From: Catenulispora sp. EB89
GTDB taxonomy: Bacteria > Actinomycetota > Actinomycetes > Streptomycetales > Catenulisporaceae
DNA: 64,000 nt
NCBI RefSeq assembly: GCF_041261445.1
Contig: NZ_JBGCCU010000005.1
Span: forward strand, 372,001 to 436,000
Direction: 5' to 3'
Position numbers and translations under genes: made by a program. Below are positions 7,636-17,457 of this stretch, in pieces (within the stretch, counting starts at the first letter, position 1; the number at the start of each line of letters is the position of its first letter). Below the pieces are notes generated by a model. It had not been told where the DNA came from. It worked only from the letters and a program-made list of their open reading frames with translations, and searched no databases.

Positions 7636-7651
7636 TAGCCTGAGACCCATG
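7636..7651 (+). promoter_or_regulatory. Leaderless-type promoter for the DUF2342 gene
   Basis: TAGCCT (7636-7641) is followed by 7 nt and the ATG at 7649, with no Shine-Dalgarno sequence, so the mRNA probably starts at or next to the start codon. No good -35 is visible. Confidence 0.5.
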
Positions 7652-8704
7652 ACGGCGAGAGCGCAGCTGGTCGACTGGCAACTTGCGGTGGCGACGGCCC
7701 AGCGCCTGGTCCGCCCGGGCCCCCCGACCTCCGCGGCCGAGGCCGCCGCCACCGTGGCCGACCTGCGCCGGTACGCCGCCGAGTCGCGGGAGCACGTGGC
7801 CGGGTTCACCGGCCTGGCGAACCAGGGCACGATCCTGACCGAGCCGCAGGTGCTGGTGGTGGACCGGCCCGGCTGGATCCGGGCCAACGCCGAGGGCTTC
7901 AAGATCGTCACCGAGCCGCTGGCGCGCAAGCTGAACGAGAAGCGCGAGGGCGTGCCGCCGTCCGGGCTGGCGGCGCTCGGGCCCAAGGCCACCGCGCTGG
8001 AGCTGGGCACCCTGCTGGCCTACCTCTCGCACCGGATCCTCGGGCAGTACGAGATCTTCCAGGAGCCGGGCCGGCTCCTGCTGGTCGCCCCGAACATCGT
8101 CAGCGTCGAGCGGGAGCTGCAGGTCAAGCCGGACGACTTCCGGCTGTGGGTGTGCCTGCACGAGGAGACGCACCGCACGCAGTTCGCCGCGGTGCCGTGG
8201 CTGCGGGCGCACATCCTCGGCGAGATCGAGTCCTTCATCGCCGGGATGGACACCGACCCCGGGGCGCTGGCCAAGCGGCTCCGCGAGGCCGGGCAGAAGC
8301 GGCGCGAGACCGGCGAGCGGCGCCCGATCACCGAGCTTGTGCAGACCCCGCAGCAGGTGGCGGTGCTGGACCGGATGGTCGCGGTGATGTCGCTGCTGGA
8401 GGGGCACGCCGACTTCGTGATGGACGGCGTCGGGCCGCGGGTGGTGCCCAGCGTGGCCGACATCCGCCGCAAGTTCGGGCAGCGGCGGGCCAGGGGCGCC
8501 AGCCGGGTCGACGCGGTCGTGCGGCGGGTGATCGGCATGGACGCCAAGATCCGGCAGTACCGGGACGGCTCGCGCTTCGTGGCCGCCGTGGTCGAGCAGG
8601 CCGGGATGTCCGGCTTCAACCGGGTGTGGACCTCGCCGAACACGCTGCCGACCCGCAGCGAGATCAACGATCCGGCGGCCTGGCTGGCGCGCGTGCGGCC
8701 CTAG
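7649..8704 (+). CDS. Zinc-dependent metalloprotease-like protein, DUF2342 (F420-associated family)
   Basis: The 351-residue protein belongs to the actinobacterial DUF2342/zincin_2 family. The zincin signature is clear: LHEETHRTQF near residues 169-178 gives HExxH, and EGHADFVMD near 251-259 supplies the third conserved acidic/His segment. No signal peptide is visible. Family members are described as coenzyme-F420-biosynthesis-associated on the basis of co-occurrence; the biochemical substrate is not established. Its position directly before tilS-hpt-ftsH is conserved in actinobacteria. The last 18 bases, including the stop codon, are duplicated in tandem. Confidence 0.92.
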   Translation: MTARAQLVDWQLAVATAQRLVRPGPPTSAAEAAATVADLRRYAAESREHVAGFTGLANQGTILTEPQVLVVDRPGWIRANAEGFKIVTEPLARKLNEKREGVPPSGLAALGPKATALELGTLLAYLSHRILGQYEIFQEPGRLLLVAPNIVSVERELQVKPDDFRLWVCLHEETHRTQFAAVPWLRAHILGEIESFIAGMDTDPGALAKRLREAGQKRRETGERRPITELVQTPQQVAVLDRMVAVMSLLEGHADFVMDGVGPRVVPSVADIRRKFGQRRARGASRVDAVVRRVIGMDAKIRQYRDGSRFVAAVVEQAGMSGFNRVWTSPNTLPTRSEINDPAAWLARVRP

Positions 8705-8722
8705 GCGCGCGTGCGACCCTAG
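8687..8722. repeat. 18-bp duplication spanning the stop codon of the DUF2342 gene
   Basis: GCGCGCGTGCGGCCCTAG (8687-8704) ends in the stop codon and is followed directly by GCGCGCGTGCGACCCTAG (8705-8722), 17 of 18 bases identical and in the same frame, so a second TAG backs up the first. Confidence 0.9.
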
Positions 8723-8924
8723 GGGAGCGATGCGGAAGGCGCCCGGGGAAACGCCGAGGAAAATGCCGAAAAGGCAGAAAATCCACAGGCGCGACCCGGG
8801 CCGCCACGCCGTAAGGGTGGTCCTGCGGAGTGTCGCCGCGACCTGAGCCGGGCCCGCTCGTTGCGCCGGGAAAGATGCCCAGGAAGAAAAGTCCCGGGCC
8901 TCGCACGTCCGAAGGAGTACCACC

Positions 8925-10001
8925 ATGGGTCCCGCCCCCGCCGTCGCCGCGATACGCCTGGCAGTCCGCAAAGCCCTCGCCGACCAGCCCCCCGGCGGCC
9001 TGGTCCTGGTCGCCTGCTCCGGCGGCGCCGACTCGATCGCGCTGGCCTGCGCCACCGCGTTCGTCGCGCCCCGGCTGTCCCTGCGCTTCGGCGGCCTGAC
9101 CGTCGACCACAACCTGCAGGAGGGCTCGGCCGCGCAGGCCGAGCGCGTCGTGCGCTTCCTGGCGGGCCTGGGCTTCGACCCGGTCGAGAGCCTGTCGGTG
9201 CGCGTCGACGGCCGAGGCGGGCCCGAGGCCGCGGCCCGGGTCGCGCGCTACGGCGCGCTGGACGCCGCCGCCGAGCGGCTGGGAGCGGCCACCGTCCTGC
9301 TCGGCCACACCCGCGACGACCAGGCCGAGACCGTGCTGCTCGGGCTGGCCCGGGGCTCCGGCGCGCGCAGCCTGGCCGGGATGCCGGCGGTCAGCGGCCG
9401 CTACGCGCGCCCCTTCCTGGACCTGCCGCGCGCCACCACCGTGGCCGCCGCGCGGTGCGAGGGCTTCGAGCCCTGGGACGACCCGCACAACGCCGACCCG
9501 GCCTACACCCGCTCGCGGGTCCGGCACGCCGCCATCCCGGCGCTGTCCGCCGCGCTCGGTCCGGGGATACCGGAAGCCCTGGCCCGGACCGCGAAGATGC
9601 TGCGCGAGGACACCGAGGCGCTCGACGCGTGGGCCGCCCGGGAGTTCGAACGACTGGTCGAGCCCTTCGGTGACTGTGATCTGTCCCACTACCTCGACGT
9701 CTCCGAACTGTCCGGCCTGCCCACCGCGGTGCGCCGCAGGGTGCTGCGGCTTTCCGCGCTCCGGGCAGGTTGTCCCGGGTCCGACCTGGCCGCGGTGCAC
9801 ATCGAGGAGCTGGACCGGCTGCTCACCGACTGGCGCGGCCAGGGGCCGTTGCACCTGCCCAGCGCGGTCGCAGTGGCCCGCCGGTATGGAAAGCTGGCCT
9901 TCGAGAGATCCGGTGCACTGCGCCGTGGGGGCGCGGACCGGAACGATCCCGGCCAACCGGCGGAGGACCCCGCCCCGGCCGGATTGTTGATGCCGGCTTA
10001 A
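8925..10001 (+). CDS. tilS: tRNA(Ile)-lysidine synthase
   Basis: A 358-residue N-type ATP pyrophosphatase that converts C34 of the CAU-anticodon tRNA-Ile to lysidine so that AUA codons are read as Ile. The PP-loop SGGADS is at residues 32-37, followed by [11 protein letters not shown] and [12 protein letters not shown] (about 124-135), all typical of TilS. A C-terminal substrate-binding part is present but short. GAAGGAG 7 nt before the ATG fixes the start. It heads the run tilS-hpt-ftsH-folE. ATA codons are rare in this GC-rich window but occur in the A/T-rich codon patches, so the enzyme is needed. Confidence 0.95.
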   Translation: MGPAPAVAAIRLAVRKALADQPPGGLVLVACSGGADSIALACATAFVAPRLSLRFGGLTVDHNLQEGSAAQAERVVRFLAGLGFDPVESLSVRVDGRGGPEAAARVARYGALDAAAERLGAATVLLGHTRDDQAETVLLGLARGSGARSLAGMPAVSGRYARPFLDLPRATTVAAARCEGFEPWDDPHNADPAYTRSRVRHAAIPALSAALGPGIPEALARTAKMLREDTEALDAWAAREFERLVEPFGDCDLSHYLDVSELSGLPTAVRRRVLRLSALRAGCPGSDLAAVHIEELDRLLTDWRGQGPLHLPSAVAVARRYGKLAFERSGALRRGGADRNDPGQPAEDPAPAGLLMPA

Positions 10002-10025
10002 CGCGACGCACGACGGGACCGCAGC

Positions 10026-10580
10026 GTGGACGACAAGGACATGGGCCAGGACCTGGAGAAGGTCCTCATCCCCGCCGACGAGATCAAGGCCAAGCTGGCC
10101 GCGCTCGCGCGGGCGATCGAGGCCGACTACGAGGGCAAGGACATCCTGCTGGTCGGGGTGCTCAACGGTGCCCTGGTGGTGATGGCCGACCTGATCCGCG
10201 AACTCCACAGGGACTCCGAGATGGACTGGATGGCCATCTCCTCCTATGGAGCCGGCACCAAGTCCTCGGGCGTGGTGCGGATCCTGAAGGACCTGGGCGC
10301 CGACATCCAGGACCGGCACGTGCTGGTGGTCGAGGACATCATCGACTCCGGGCTGACGCTGTCCTGGCTGCTGTCGAACCTGCGCTCGCGCCGTCCGGCC
10401 TCGCTGGAGGTGGTCACGCTGCTGCGCAAGCCCGACGCCGCCAAGGTGGCCATCGACGTGAAGTACGTCGGATTCGACATCCCGAACGAGTTCGTCGTCG
10501 GCTACGGCCTGGACTACGCGCAGCGCTTCCGCGGACTGCCCTTCATCGGGACGCTCGCGCCGCACGTATACAGTTCGTAG
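10026..10580 (+). CDS. hpt: Hypoxanthine (guanine) phosphoribosyltransferase
   Basis: This 184-residue purine-salvage enzyme joins hypoxanthine or guanine to PRPP. The PRPP-binding motif VLVVEDIIDSGLTL lies near residues 99-112, the N-terminal LVGVLNGALVV loop near 42-52, and the C-terminal FVVGYGLDYAQRFRGLP segment that closes over the base is intact. It starts with GTG at 10026, 24 nt after tilS, the conserved tilS-hpt-ftsH order. The enzyme is cytoplasmic and probably tetrameric. The purine permease at 31002-32432 could supply its substrates. Confidence 0.95.
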   Translation: MDDKDMGQDLEKVLIPADEIKAKLAALARAIEADYEGKDILLVGVLNGALVVMADLIRELHRDSEMDWMAISSYGAGTKSSGVVRILKDLGADIQDRHVLVVEDIIDSGLTLSWLLSNLRSRRPASLEVVTLLRKPDAAKVAIDVKYVGFDIPNEFVVGYGLDYAQRFRGLPFIGTLAPHVYSS

Positions 10581-10747
10581 CGGAATGACACTCCGGTAAG
10601 CCACGTTGGGACCAGTGTGGGTTCATCGGGTACCTCGCGCGGGAACGCAGTGACCGCGTACGGTCGTTAGGCATCATGAACTAACACACCGAGATGCACC
10701 CCACATGCCCCCCGCCGTGAACCGCTAGCACGAGTCGTAGAGGATCG

Positions 10748-12766
10748 ATGGACGTCAAGCGTTACTTCCGAGGCCCAGTGATCTGGGTCGTCCTGGCCGT
10801 CGTGGCGGTCCTCGCGGTCATGCAGCTGGTCTCCTCGGCCGGCGGCCCCAAATCCGTGGACACCTCCGTCATCCTGGACGCAATTCACAAGAACGAGGTT
10901 GTCTCGGCCAAGCTGGTCGGCGGCTCCAGTACCTCGATCGAGGTCAAGGTCGACCCGAACAGCGCGGCCGCGCAGTCCCAGGGCGGCGCCACCGACCTGA
11001 AGGCCACCTACCTGAACGACCAGCAGGGCAACGACATCGCCACCGCCCTGAACACCTCCCAGCAGGCCGGCGGCCTCAAGGACGGCTACAACGTCTCGCT
11101 GGCCAGGCAGAACGCCATCGTCGGCATCCTGATCACGCTGCTGCCCTTCGTCCTGATCGCCCTGGTCTTCCTGTTCCTGATGAACCAGATGCAGGGCGGC
11201 GGCTCCCGGGTGATGAACTTCGGGAAGTCCAAGGCCAAGCTGGTCAGCAAGGACACGCCGAAGACCACCTTCGCCGACGTGGCCGGCGCGGACGAGGCCG
11301 TGGAGGAGCTGCAGGAGGTCAAGGAGTTCCTGGAGGCTCCGGCGAAGTTCCAGGCCATCGGCGCCAAGATCCCCAAGGGCGTGCTGCTCTACGGCCCGCC
11401 CGGAACCGGTAAGACGCTGCTGGCGCGCGCGGTGGCCGGCGAGGCCGGCGTCCCGTTCTTCTCGATCTCCGGTTCGGACTTCGTCGAGATGTTCGTCGGT
11501 GTCGGCGCCTCCCGCGTCCGCGACCTGTTCGAGCAGGCGAAGGCCAACGCGCCGGCGATCGTGTTCGTCGACGAGATCGACGCCGTGGGCCGGCACCGCG
11601 GTGCGGGCCTGGGCGGCGGCCACGACGAGCGCGAGCAGACGCTGAACCAGCTGCTGGTCGAGATGGACGGCTTCGACGTCAAGGGCGGCGTGATCCTGAT
11701 CGCCGCGACCAACCGCCCGGACATCCTGGACCCGGCGCTGCTGCGCCCGGGCCGCTTCGACCGGCAGATCGCGGTCGAGGCCCCGGACCTGCAGGGCCGC
11801 AAGAAGATCCTCGAGGTGCACAGCAAGGGCAAGCCGCTGGCGCAGGGCGTGGACCTGGACTCGCTGGCCAAGCGGACGCCCGGGTTCACCGGTGCCGACC
11901 TGGCCAACGTGCTGAACGAGGCGGCGCTGCTGACCGCGCGCGCGGACAAGAAGCTCATCGACAACCTGGCGCTGGACGAGGCCGTGGACCGCGTGGTCGC
12001 CGGCCCGCAGAAGCGCACCCGCCTGATGAGCGACAAGGAGCGCAAGGTCACCGCCTACCACGAGGGCGGCCACGCCCTGGTGGCGCACGCGATGCCGAAC
12101 GTGGACCCGGTGCACAAGGTGACGATCCTGTCCCGCGGCCGGGCCCTGGGCTACACCATGACGCTGCCGGACGAGGACAAGTACTCGACCACGCGCAACG
12201 AGATGCTGGACAACCTGGCCTACGCGATGGGCGGGCGCACCGCGGAGGAGCTGGTCTTCCACGACCCGACCACCGGCGCCAGCAACGACATCGAGAAGGC
12301 CACCAACATCGCCCGCGCGATGGTGACCCAGTACGGCATGACCGAGCGCCTGGGCCCGATCAAGTTCGGCAAGGACTCCGGCGAGGTCTTCCTGGGCCGC
12401 GACATGGGCCACCAGCGCGACTACTCCGAGGAGATCGCCTCGATCGTCGACGAGGAGGTCAAGCGGCTCATCGAGGGTGCGCACGACGAGGCCTGGGAGG
12501 TCCTGGTCGAGTACCGCGACGTGCTGGACCAGCTGGTCCTGGAGCTGCTGGAGAAGGAGACGCTGAACAAGGAGCAGATCGCCACGATCTTCGCCTCGGT
12601 GGTCAAGCGCCCGCAGCGCCCGGCCTGGATCGGCTCCTCGCGCCGCACCCTGCAGTCCCGCCCGCCGGTGCAGACGCCGCGCGAGCTGGAGGCGGCCCGC
12701 TCGGCGGCCAACGGAACGGTGACCGACAGCATCATCGGTCGGACGGACACGGTGCCCGAACAGTGA
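10748..12766 (+). CDS. ftsH: ATP-dependent zinc metalloprotease FtsH
   Basis: A 672-residue membrane-anchored AAA+ protease that degrades misfolded and regulatory membrane proteins. Two membrane helices (about 10-25 and 118-141) flank a roughly 90-residue extracytoplasmic domain. The AAA module has Walker A GPPGTGKT (about 216-223), Walker B IVFVDEID and the second region of homology near [17 protein letters not shown]. The protease site is HEGGH (438-442), with the downstream Asp in the [10 protein letters not shown] region. Its TGA overlaps the GTG of folE, coupling the two. The 167-bp upstream gap suggests its own promoter. Confidence 0.97.
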   Translation: MDVKRYFRGPVIWVVLAVVAVLAVMQLVSSAGGPKSVDTSVILDAIHKNEVVSAKLVGGSSTSIEVKVDPNSAAAQSQGGATDLKATYLNDQQGNDIATALNTSQQAGGLKDGYNVSLARQNAIVGILITLLPFVLIALVFLFLMNQMQGGGSRVMNFGKSKAKLVSKDTPKTTFADVAGADEAVEELQEVKEFLEAPAKFQAIGAKIPKGVLLYGPPGTGKTLLARAVAGEAGVPFFSISGSDFVEMFVGVGASRVRDLFEQAKANAPAIVFVDEIDAVGRHRGAGLGGGHDEREQTLNQLLVEMDGFDVKGGVILIAATNRPDILDPALLRPGRFDRQIAVEAPDLQGRKKILEVHSKGKPLAQGVDLDSLAKRTPGFTGADLANVLNEAALLTARADKKLIDNLALDEAVDRVVAGPQKRTRLMSDKERKVTAYHEGGHALVAHAMPNVDPVHKVTILSRGRALGYTMTLPDEDKYSTTRNEMLDNLAYAMGGRTAEELVFHDPTTGASNDIEKATNIARAMVTQYGMTERLGPIKFGKDSGEVFLGRDMGHQRDYSEEIASIVDEEVKRLIEGAHDEAWEVLVEYRDVLDQLVLELLEKETLNKEQIATIFASVVKRPQRPAWIGSSRRTLQSRPPVQTPRELEAARSAANGTVTDSIIGRTDTVPEQ

Positions 12767-13464
12767 GCGAGAGCAACACCTCGAACCACGGCGGCGGTGC
12801 CGCTCCCCAGGCCCAGCAGGGTCAGGGGAGCGGCATCGCCCGCGTCAGCCTGGCGGGCCAGCCCGAGCTGGCCGCGCCGGACCTGGGCCGCGCGGTCGCC
12901 GGCTACGACGCCGAGCGCGCCGAGCGCGCGGTACGCGAACTCCTGATAGCCGTCGGGGAGAACCCGGACCGCGACGGCCTGAAGGAGACCCCGGCGCGGG
13001 TCGCCCGCGCCTACCGCGAGATGTTCGCCGGCCTGCACCAGGGGCCCGAGGACGTGCTCACCACGACCTTCGACCTCGGCCACGACGAGATGGTGCTGGT
13101 CCGGGACATCGAGCTCTACAGCACCTGCGAGCACCACCTCGTGCCGTTCCACGGAGTGGCCCACGTGGGGTACATTCCCTCGGTGGACGGACGCATCACG
13201 GGCCTGTCCAAGCTGGCCCGGCTGGTCGACGTCTACGCCAAGCGGCCCCAGGTCCAGGAGCGCCTGACGACGCAGATCGCCGACGCGCTGGTGCGTATCC
13301 TGGAACCGCGCGGGGTCATCGTCGTTGTGGAGTGCGAACACCTGTGCATGTCGATGCGAGGGATCCGGAAGCCGGGCGCGAAGACCGTGACGTCAGCGGT
13401 GCGGGGGCAGCTGCTCGCCCCGGCCAGCCGCGCCGAGGCGATGAGCCTGATCCTGGGCCGGTGA
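12763..13464 (+). CDS. folE: GTP cyclohydrolase I
   Basis: The 233-residue enzyme converts GTP to 7,8-dihydroneopterin triphosphate, the first step of folate synthesis. Zinc ligands are visible: Cys122 and His124 in [10 protein letters not shown] and the second Cys in [10 protein letters not shown] (about 191-198). The catalytic core matches the family. The first 35 residues are a Gly/Gln/Ala-rich extension absent from typical enzymes and likely disordered. The GTG start overlaps the ftsH stop (GTGA), so translation is coupled. It opens the folate part of the operon (folE, folP, folB, folK), although a membrane-protein gene sits between folE and folP. Confidence 0.96.
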   Translation: MSESNTSNHGGGAAPQAQQGQGSGIARVSLAGQPELAAPDLGRAVAGYDAERAERAVRELLIAVGENPDRDGLKETPARVARAYREMFAGLHQGPEDVLTTTFDLGHDEMVLVRDIELYSTCEHHLVPFHGVAHVGYIPSVDGRITGLSKLARLVDVYAKRPQVQERLTTQIADALVRILEPRGVIVVVECEHLCMSMRGIRKPGAKTVTSAVRGQLLAPASRAEAMSLILGR

Positions 13465-13739
13465 GCGAGCGTCCCGTCCAGACCGCGATCGTGGCCCGCT
13501 CAGCTTCCGGGACGGATCCCGACTGCCCCCAGCCCCCCACCCGCACCGATCGTTCCGCCGGCCCCACCGACGGTACGGACGTCTGCGGCCCCACCGGCGG
13601 GATCCCGGGGCCGCGCGTCAAGTCCTCCGGGACGGGTAAGCGCCGGAGTGCGGACACAGTACTTGCGGGCTCCGGCGGTGATTTCCCGAAGGATGCCCCC
13701 GCGAGCACCGGCGCGGGGCACAATCGGGTCGGGTCCGCC

Positions 13740-15836
13740 ATGTCCGCGGATGTGGCCGGCAACACCGGTGACAACCCGCACGGTGCCCTCGAACGTCCCT
13801 CCAACATGACTCGGGCCAAAGCCATGACCTCCAATACCGCGCCGCCCCCGACCGACGCGGCGGCGGCGCAGCCGCCCCAGCACCGCAAGTGGGTGCCGCG
13901 GCTCGTCGCCTACATCACGTACCTGGCCGGCTTCGGCAACATCGCCTCGGCCATCTCGCCGGGCTTCCGGCACTCGCGGGTGCACTCGCTGAGCGTGCAC
14001 GTGCCCACCGAGGTGCAGAACCTGGCCGCCGCGGCCACGCTGATGTCCGGCGTGCTGCTGGTGCTGATCGCGCACGCGCTCAAGCGCCGCAAGAAGCGCG
14101 CGTGGTGGGTCGCGGTGGTACTGCTGGTCACAGTCGTGGTGTTCCACACGGTCCGCTCGCTGCGCGGCGAGGACCACGACGCGCCCACGCACTACCTGGG
14201 CGTGCAGATCGTCCTGACGGTCCTGCTGCTGGTCCTGCTGCTGGTCTATCGCAAGGAGTTCTACGCCCTCGGCGACCCCTACACGCGCTGGCGGGCGCTG
14301 CGGGCCTTCGTCCTGTTGGCGGCGTTCTCCTTCGCCTCCGGCATGGCCCTGATGTACTGGCAGAGCAAGCACATCGACGGCGACCCGAGTGCTTTCGCCC
14401 GGCTGCAGCACGTGGCCCTGGGCCTGATCGGCATCGAGGGGCCGGTCCACTTCAAGCGCGGCTCCACCGACGACCTGGTCGCCGCGCTGCTCGGCGGGCT
14501 GGGCCTGATGACCGCGCTGATCGTGGCCTACCTGGTGCTGCGCCCGGCCGAGCCGATCGCCCGGCAGTCCGCCGAGGACGACGAGCGGCTGCGCGAGCTG
14601 ATCGCCAAGCAGGGCCGCCGGGACTCGCTGGCCTACTTCGCCACCCACCGCGACAAGTCGGTGATCTGGTCGCCCTCGGGCAAGGCCGCGATCACCTACC
14701 GCGTGGTCTCCGGCGTGATGCTGGCCTCCGGCGACCCGATCGGCGACCCCGAGGCCTGGCCCGGCGCGATCAAGGTCTACGTGGAGGAGGCCGACCGGCA
14801 CGCCTGGGTGGTGGCCGTGGTCGGCTGTTCGGAGACCGGCGGCGAGGTGTGGTGCCGCGAGGCCGACCTGGACGCGCTGGAACTGGGCGACGAGGCCATC
14901 TGCTACACCGACAAGTTCAGCCTGGAAGGCCGCGCGATGCGCAACGTGCGGCAGATGGTGAACCGGGTCGAGCGGCAGGGCTACGAGTGCCAGGTGCGCC
15001 GGCTCAAGGACATCCCGCGCTCGGAGGTCGAGCTGATCAAGACCGGCATCGAGGCCTGGCGCGGCTCCAGCGAGCGCGGCAGCTTCTCCATGGCGCTGGG
15101 CCCGGACCGGTTCGGGGACCCGGCCGACGGCGAGTGCGTGGTGGCCACCGCGACCAAGGACCGCGAGGTGCGGGCCCTGATCAACTTCGTGCCCTGGGGC
15201 ACCGACGGCATGAGCCTGGACCTGATGGTGCGCGACCGGGAGGCCGAGCCCGGCCTGAACGAGCTGCTGATCGTCAAGGCCATGCAGGCGGCCAAGGGCC
15301 TGGGCATCGAGCGGGCCTCGCTGAACTTCGCGGTGTTCCGCTCGGCGCTGGAGCGCGGCGAGAAGCTCGGCGCCGGCCCGATCACCCGGATGTGGCGCTC
15401 CACGCTGGTGTTCTTCTCGCGCTGGTACCAGATCGAGTCGCTGTACAAGTTCAACTCGAAGTTCCAGCCCGAGTGGGTGCCGCGGTACGTGGCGTTCAAG
15501 AACACCCGCGACATCCCGCGCGTGGGCCTGGCCTACGCCGAGGCCGAGGGCTTCATCGTCCCGCCGGGCCTGCCCTGGTCGAAGAAGGACCGGGACGAGC
15601 GCGAGCTGGACGACGTCGACGGCGACGCCGAGTGCCCCGAGCACAAGGGTCCCGAAGGCAAGGGCCCCGAGGGCGAGGACGCCGGCGCCGGCGCCGGGAT
15701 CGACGAGAAGCACGCCGAGAAGAACCCGGTGCGGAACCCCGCGCAGAACAAGGACGAGCAGACCGCGAAGCGCTCGCGCGTCGAGCCCGAAGTGGCCCTT
15801 CGCGGGCCGGGAGGACAGAAGGCGGCGAACGGCTAG
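13740..15836 (+). CDS. Phosphatidylglycerol lysyltransferase-like membrane protein (MprF/LysX type, DUF2156)
   Basis: The protein (698 residues from ATG 13740) has six or so membrane helices between about residues 40 and 270 and then a cytoplasmic LPG_synthase_C/DUF2156 domain of tandem acetyltransferase-like folds (SPSGKAAITYRVVSGVMLAS..., then RASLNFAVFRSALERG). Related enzymes move an aminoacyl group from tRNA to phosphatidylglycerol, lowering surface charge and giving resistance to cationic peptides. No lysyl-tRNA synthetase domain follows, unlike mycobacterial LysX. A charged, repetitive tail (PEGKGPEGEDAGAGAG) ends the protein. The start is uncertain: GTG 13461 (overlapping the folE stop), ATG 13806 and ATG 13824 share the frame, and the stretch 13465-13739 would encode only disordered sequence. 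Confidence 0.8.
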   Translation: MSADVAGNTGDNPHGALERPSNMTRAKAMTSNTAPPPTDAAAAQPPQHRKWVPRLVAYITYLAGFGNIASAISPGFRHSRVHSLSVHVPTEVQNLAAAATLMSGVLLVLIAHALKRRKKRAWWVAVVLLVTVVVFHTVRSLRGEDHDAPTHYLGVQIVLTVLLLVLLLVYRKEFYALGDPYTRWRALRAFVLLAAFSFASGMALMYWQSKHIDGDPSAFARLQHVALGLIGIEGPVHFKRGSTDDLVAALLGGLGLMTALIVAYLVLRPAEPIARQSAEDDERLRELIAKQGRRDSLAYFATHRDKSVIWSPSGKAAITYRVVSGVMLASGDPIGDPEAWPGAIKVYVEEADRHAWVVAVVGCSETGGEVWCREADLDALELGDEAICYTDKFSLEGRAMRNVRQMVNRVERQGYECQVRRLKDIPRSEVELIKTGIEAWRGSSERGSFSMALGPDRFGDPADGECVVATATKDREVRALINFVPWGTDGMSLDLMVRDREAEPGLNELLIVKAMQAAKGLGIERASLNFAVFRSALERGEKLGAGPITRMWRSTLVFFSRWYQIESLYKFNSKFQPEWVPRYVAFKNTRDIPRVGLAYAEAEGFIVPPGLPWSKKDRDERELDDVDGDAECPEHKGPEGKGPEGEDAGAGAGIDEKHAEKNPVRNPAQNKDEQTAKRSRVEPEVALRGPGGQKAANG

Positions 15837-15848
15837 GCTTTCACCATG
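15834..15848 (+). promoter_or_regulatory. Leaderless-type promoter for folP inside the upstream stop codon
   Basis: TAGGCT (15834-15839) is 6 nt before the ATG of folP at 15846; its TAG is also the stop codon of the membrane-protein gene. No Shine-Dalgarno sequence is present. Confidence 0.5.
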
Positions 15849-16727
15849 AACGCGCAGGGCCGGCCCCTCAACCGCAGCCAGACCGTGCGCGGTCTGCCGG
15901 AATTCGGACGCTGCGCCGTCTTCGGCGTGGTGAACGTGACGCCCGACTCCTTCTCCGACGGCGGCGAGTACTACGCCGACGGCGACACCGCCAAGGCCGT
16001 GGCGCACGGCCTGCGGCTGCACCGGCACGGCGTGGACGTGGTCGACGTCGGCGGGGAGTCCACCCGGCCGGGCGCCGCCCGGGTCACCGCCGAGCAGGAG
16101 CTGGACCGGGTCCTGCCGGTGATCGAGCAGCTGGCCGCGGCCGGCGTGCGGGTGTCGGTGGACACCATGCGCGCCTCGACCGCGGCGGCCGCCCTGGACG
16201 CCGGCGCGGTGGTCGTCAACGACGTCTCCGGGGGCCTGGCCGACCCGGAGATGTTCCCGCTCGTGGCCGAAACCGGCGTGCCGTACATCTTGATGCACTG
16301 GCGTGGGCACAGCACTGACATGCAGACCCGCGCGGTGTACGGCGACGTGGTGAAGGACGTCATAGAGGAACTCCAGGCGCGCTACGACGCGGCCCTGGCG
16401 GCCGGCATCGCCGAGGACCAGGTGATCCTGGATCCCGGCCTCGGCTTCGCGAAGAACGCCGACCACAACTGGGCCCTGCTGGCCCATCTGGAGAAGCTGG
16501 AGTCGCTCGGCAGGCCGCTGCTGATCGCCGCTTCCCGCAAGAACTTCCTGGGCCGGCTGCTGGCCGACGAGGCCGGCGGGATCCGGCCCCCGCACGGCCG
16601 GGACTCGGCGACCGTCGCGGTGTCCGCGCTGGTCGCCGCCGCCGGGGCCTGGGGCGTGCGCGCGCACGACGCGCTGGGCTCGCTGGACGCGGTCCGGGTG
16701 GCCTCGGCGCTGGCGGCCGCGCGATGA
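15846..16727 (+). CDS. folP: Dihydropteroate synthase
   Basis: A 293-residue TIM-barrel enzyme that condenses dihydropterin pyrophosphate with p-aminobenzoate, the sulfonamide target. The first signature VNVTPDSFSDGG lies near residues 28-39 and the second, GGESTRPGA, near 63-71; the phosphate-binding segments DVSGGLADP and LDPGLGFAKN are intact. Length is normal. A TAGGCT hexamer 6 nt before the ATG suggests it can be transcribed separately as a leaderless message. Its TGA overlaps the ATG of the NTF2-like gene (ATGA), so the following gene is translationally coupled. Confidence 0.97.
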   Translation: MNAQGRPLNRSQTVRGLPEFGRCAVFGVVNVTPDSFSDGGEYYADGDTAKAVAHGLRLHRHGVDVVDVGGESTRPGAARVTAEQELDRVLPVIEQLAAAGVRVSVDTMRASTAAAALDAGAVVVNDVSGGLADPEMFPLVAETGVPYILMHWRGHSTDMQTRAVYGDVVKDVIEELQARYDAALAAGIAEDQVILDPGLGFAKNADHNWALLAHLEKLESLGRPLLIAASRKNFLGRLLADEAGGIRPPHGRDSATVAVSALVAAAGAWGVRAHDALGSLDAVRVASALAAAR

Positions 16728-17359
16728 GCGCCGGGGGCAGCGCCGGCGGGCCCGGCGACGCCGCCGAGGGCCCGGACCGGGACCGCCGCGACGGCGGTGA
16801 CGGTGGTAATGGCGGTAACGGCGGTGACGGGGACGGCCGCGACGGGGACGGCTTCGGCGACTTCGTCGAGTTCGAGGAGGAGTTCGGCACCTTCGCGGCC
16901 GGCCCGGGCGGTCCGCCGCCGCAGGTGACCGCGGACATCGAGGCGATCACCGAGGCCAACGAGGAGTTCTACGCCGCGGCCGAGGCCGGCGACCTGGACC
17001 GGCTGGGCGCGATCTGGCTGGCCGGGCCGTTCGAGGCCTCGGTGCAGTGCGTGCACCCGGGCTGGGCCCCGGTGTTCGGGCGCGAGGACGTGCTGCGCTC
17101 GTGGGCGGTGGTCTGCGCGAACACGCCGTTCCTCCAGTTCTTCCTCACCGACGTGCGGATCGACGTGGTGGACCGGATCGCGGTGGTCAGCCTGACCGAG
17201 AACATCATCACCGACATGTCGGCCGGCTCCTCCGAGGAGGACCCGGGGTTCATCGCCGGCGGCCGGGCCACGACGATCAACATCTTCCGCCGGACCGACG
17301 ACGGCTGGCGGCTGTGGATGCACCACGCGTCGGCGGTCATGGAGAGCGTCGAGGAGTAG
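16724..17359 (+). CDS. NTF2-like (SnoaL-type) protein in the folate operon
   Basis: The 211-residue protein has a 65-residue acidic and Gly/Asn-rich N-terminus (GDGGNGGNGGDGDG...) followed by an NTF2-like cone-shaped domain from about residue 72: a long first helix (EAITEANEEFYAAAEAGDL), then strands containing CVHPGW and ending RRTDDGWRLWMHHAS. The HPGW motif recurs in actinobacterial homologues. Such folds bind small hydrophobic ligands or act as simple hydrolases or isomerases. Location between folP and folB is conserved in actinomycetes, suggesting a pterin-related accessory role, but no activity can be assigned. Its start overlaps the folP stop. Confidence 0.85.
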   Translation: MSAGGSAGGPGDAAEGPDRDRRDGGDGGNGGNGGDGDGRDGDGFGDFVEFEEEFGTFAAGPGGPPPQVTADIEAITEANEEFYAAAEAGDLDRLGAIWLAGPFEASVQCVHPGWAPVFGREDVLRSWAVVCANTPFLQFFLTDVRIDVVDRIAVVSLTENIITDMSAGSSEEDPGFIAGGRATTINIFRRTDDGWRLWMHHASAVMESVEE

Positions 17360-17457
17360 CCCGCCCGCGCAGGTCAGCCTGGGCGATCATGGTCGCGCAC
17401 CCGGTGGTGCGCGGTATTCGGGCGATCCCGGGACGGCGGCGCCGAGCAGGCCCCGGT

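Noticed and set aside
8664-10604. A 646-codon minus-strand frame opposite tilS and hpt
   Set aside because: It is a shadow of two well-supported genes and has no motifs of its own.
13500-16667. A 1055-codon open frame on the minus strand opposite the membrane protein and folP
   Set aside because: It is antisense to clearly conserved genes, is rich in Arg/His/Gln/Gly typical of shadow frames in GC-rich DNA, and has no recognisable domain or start signal.
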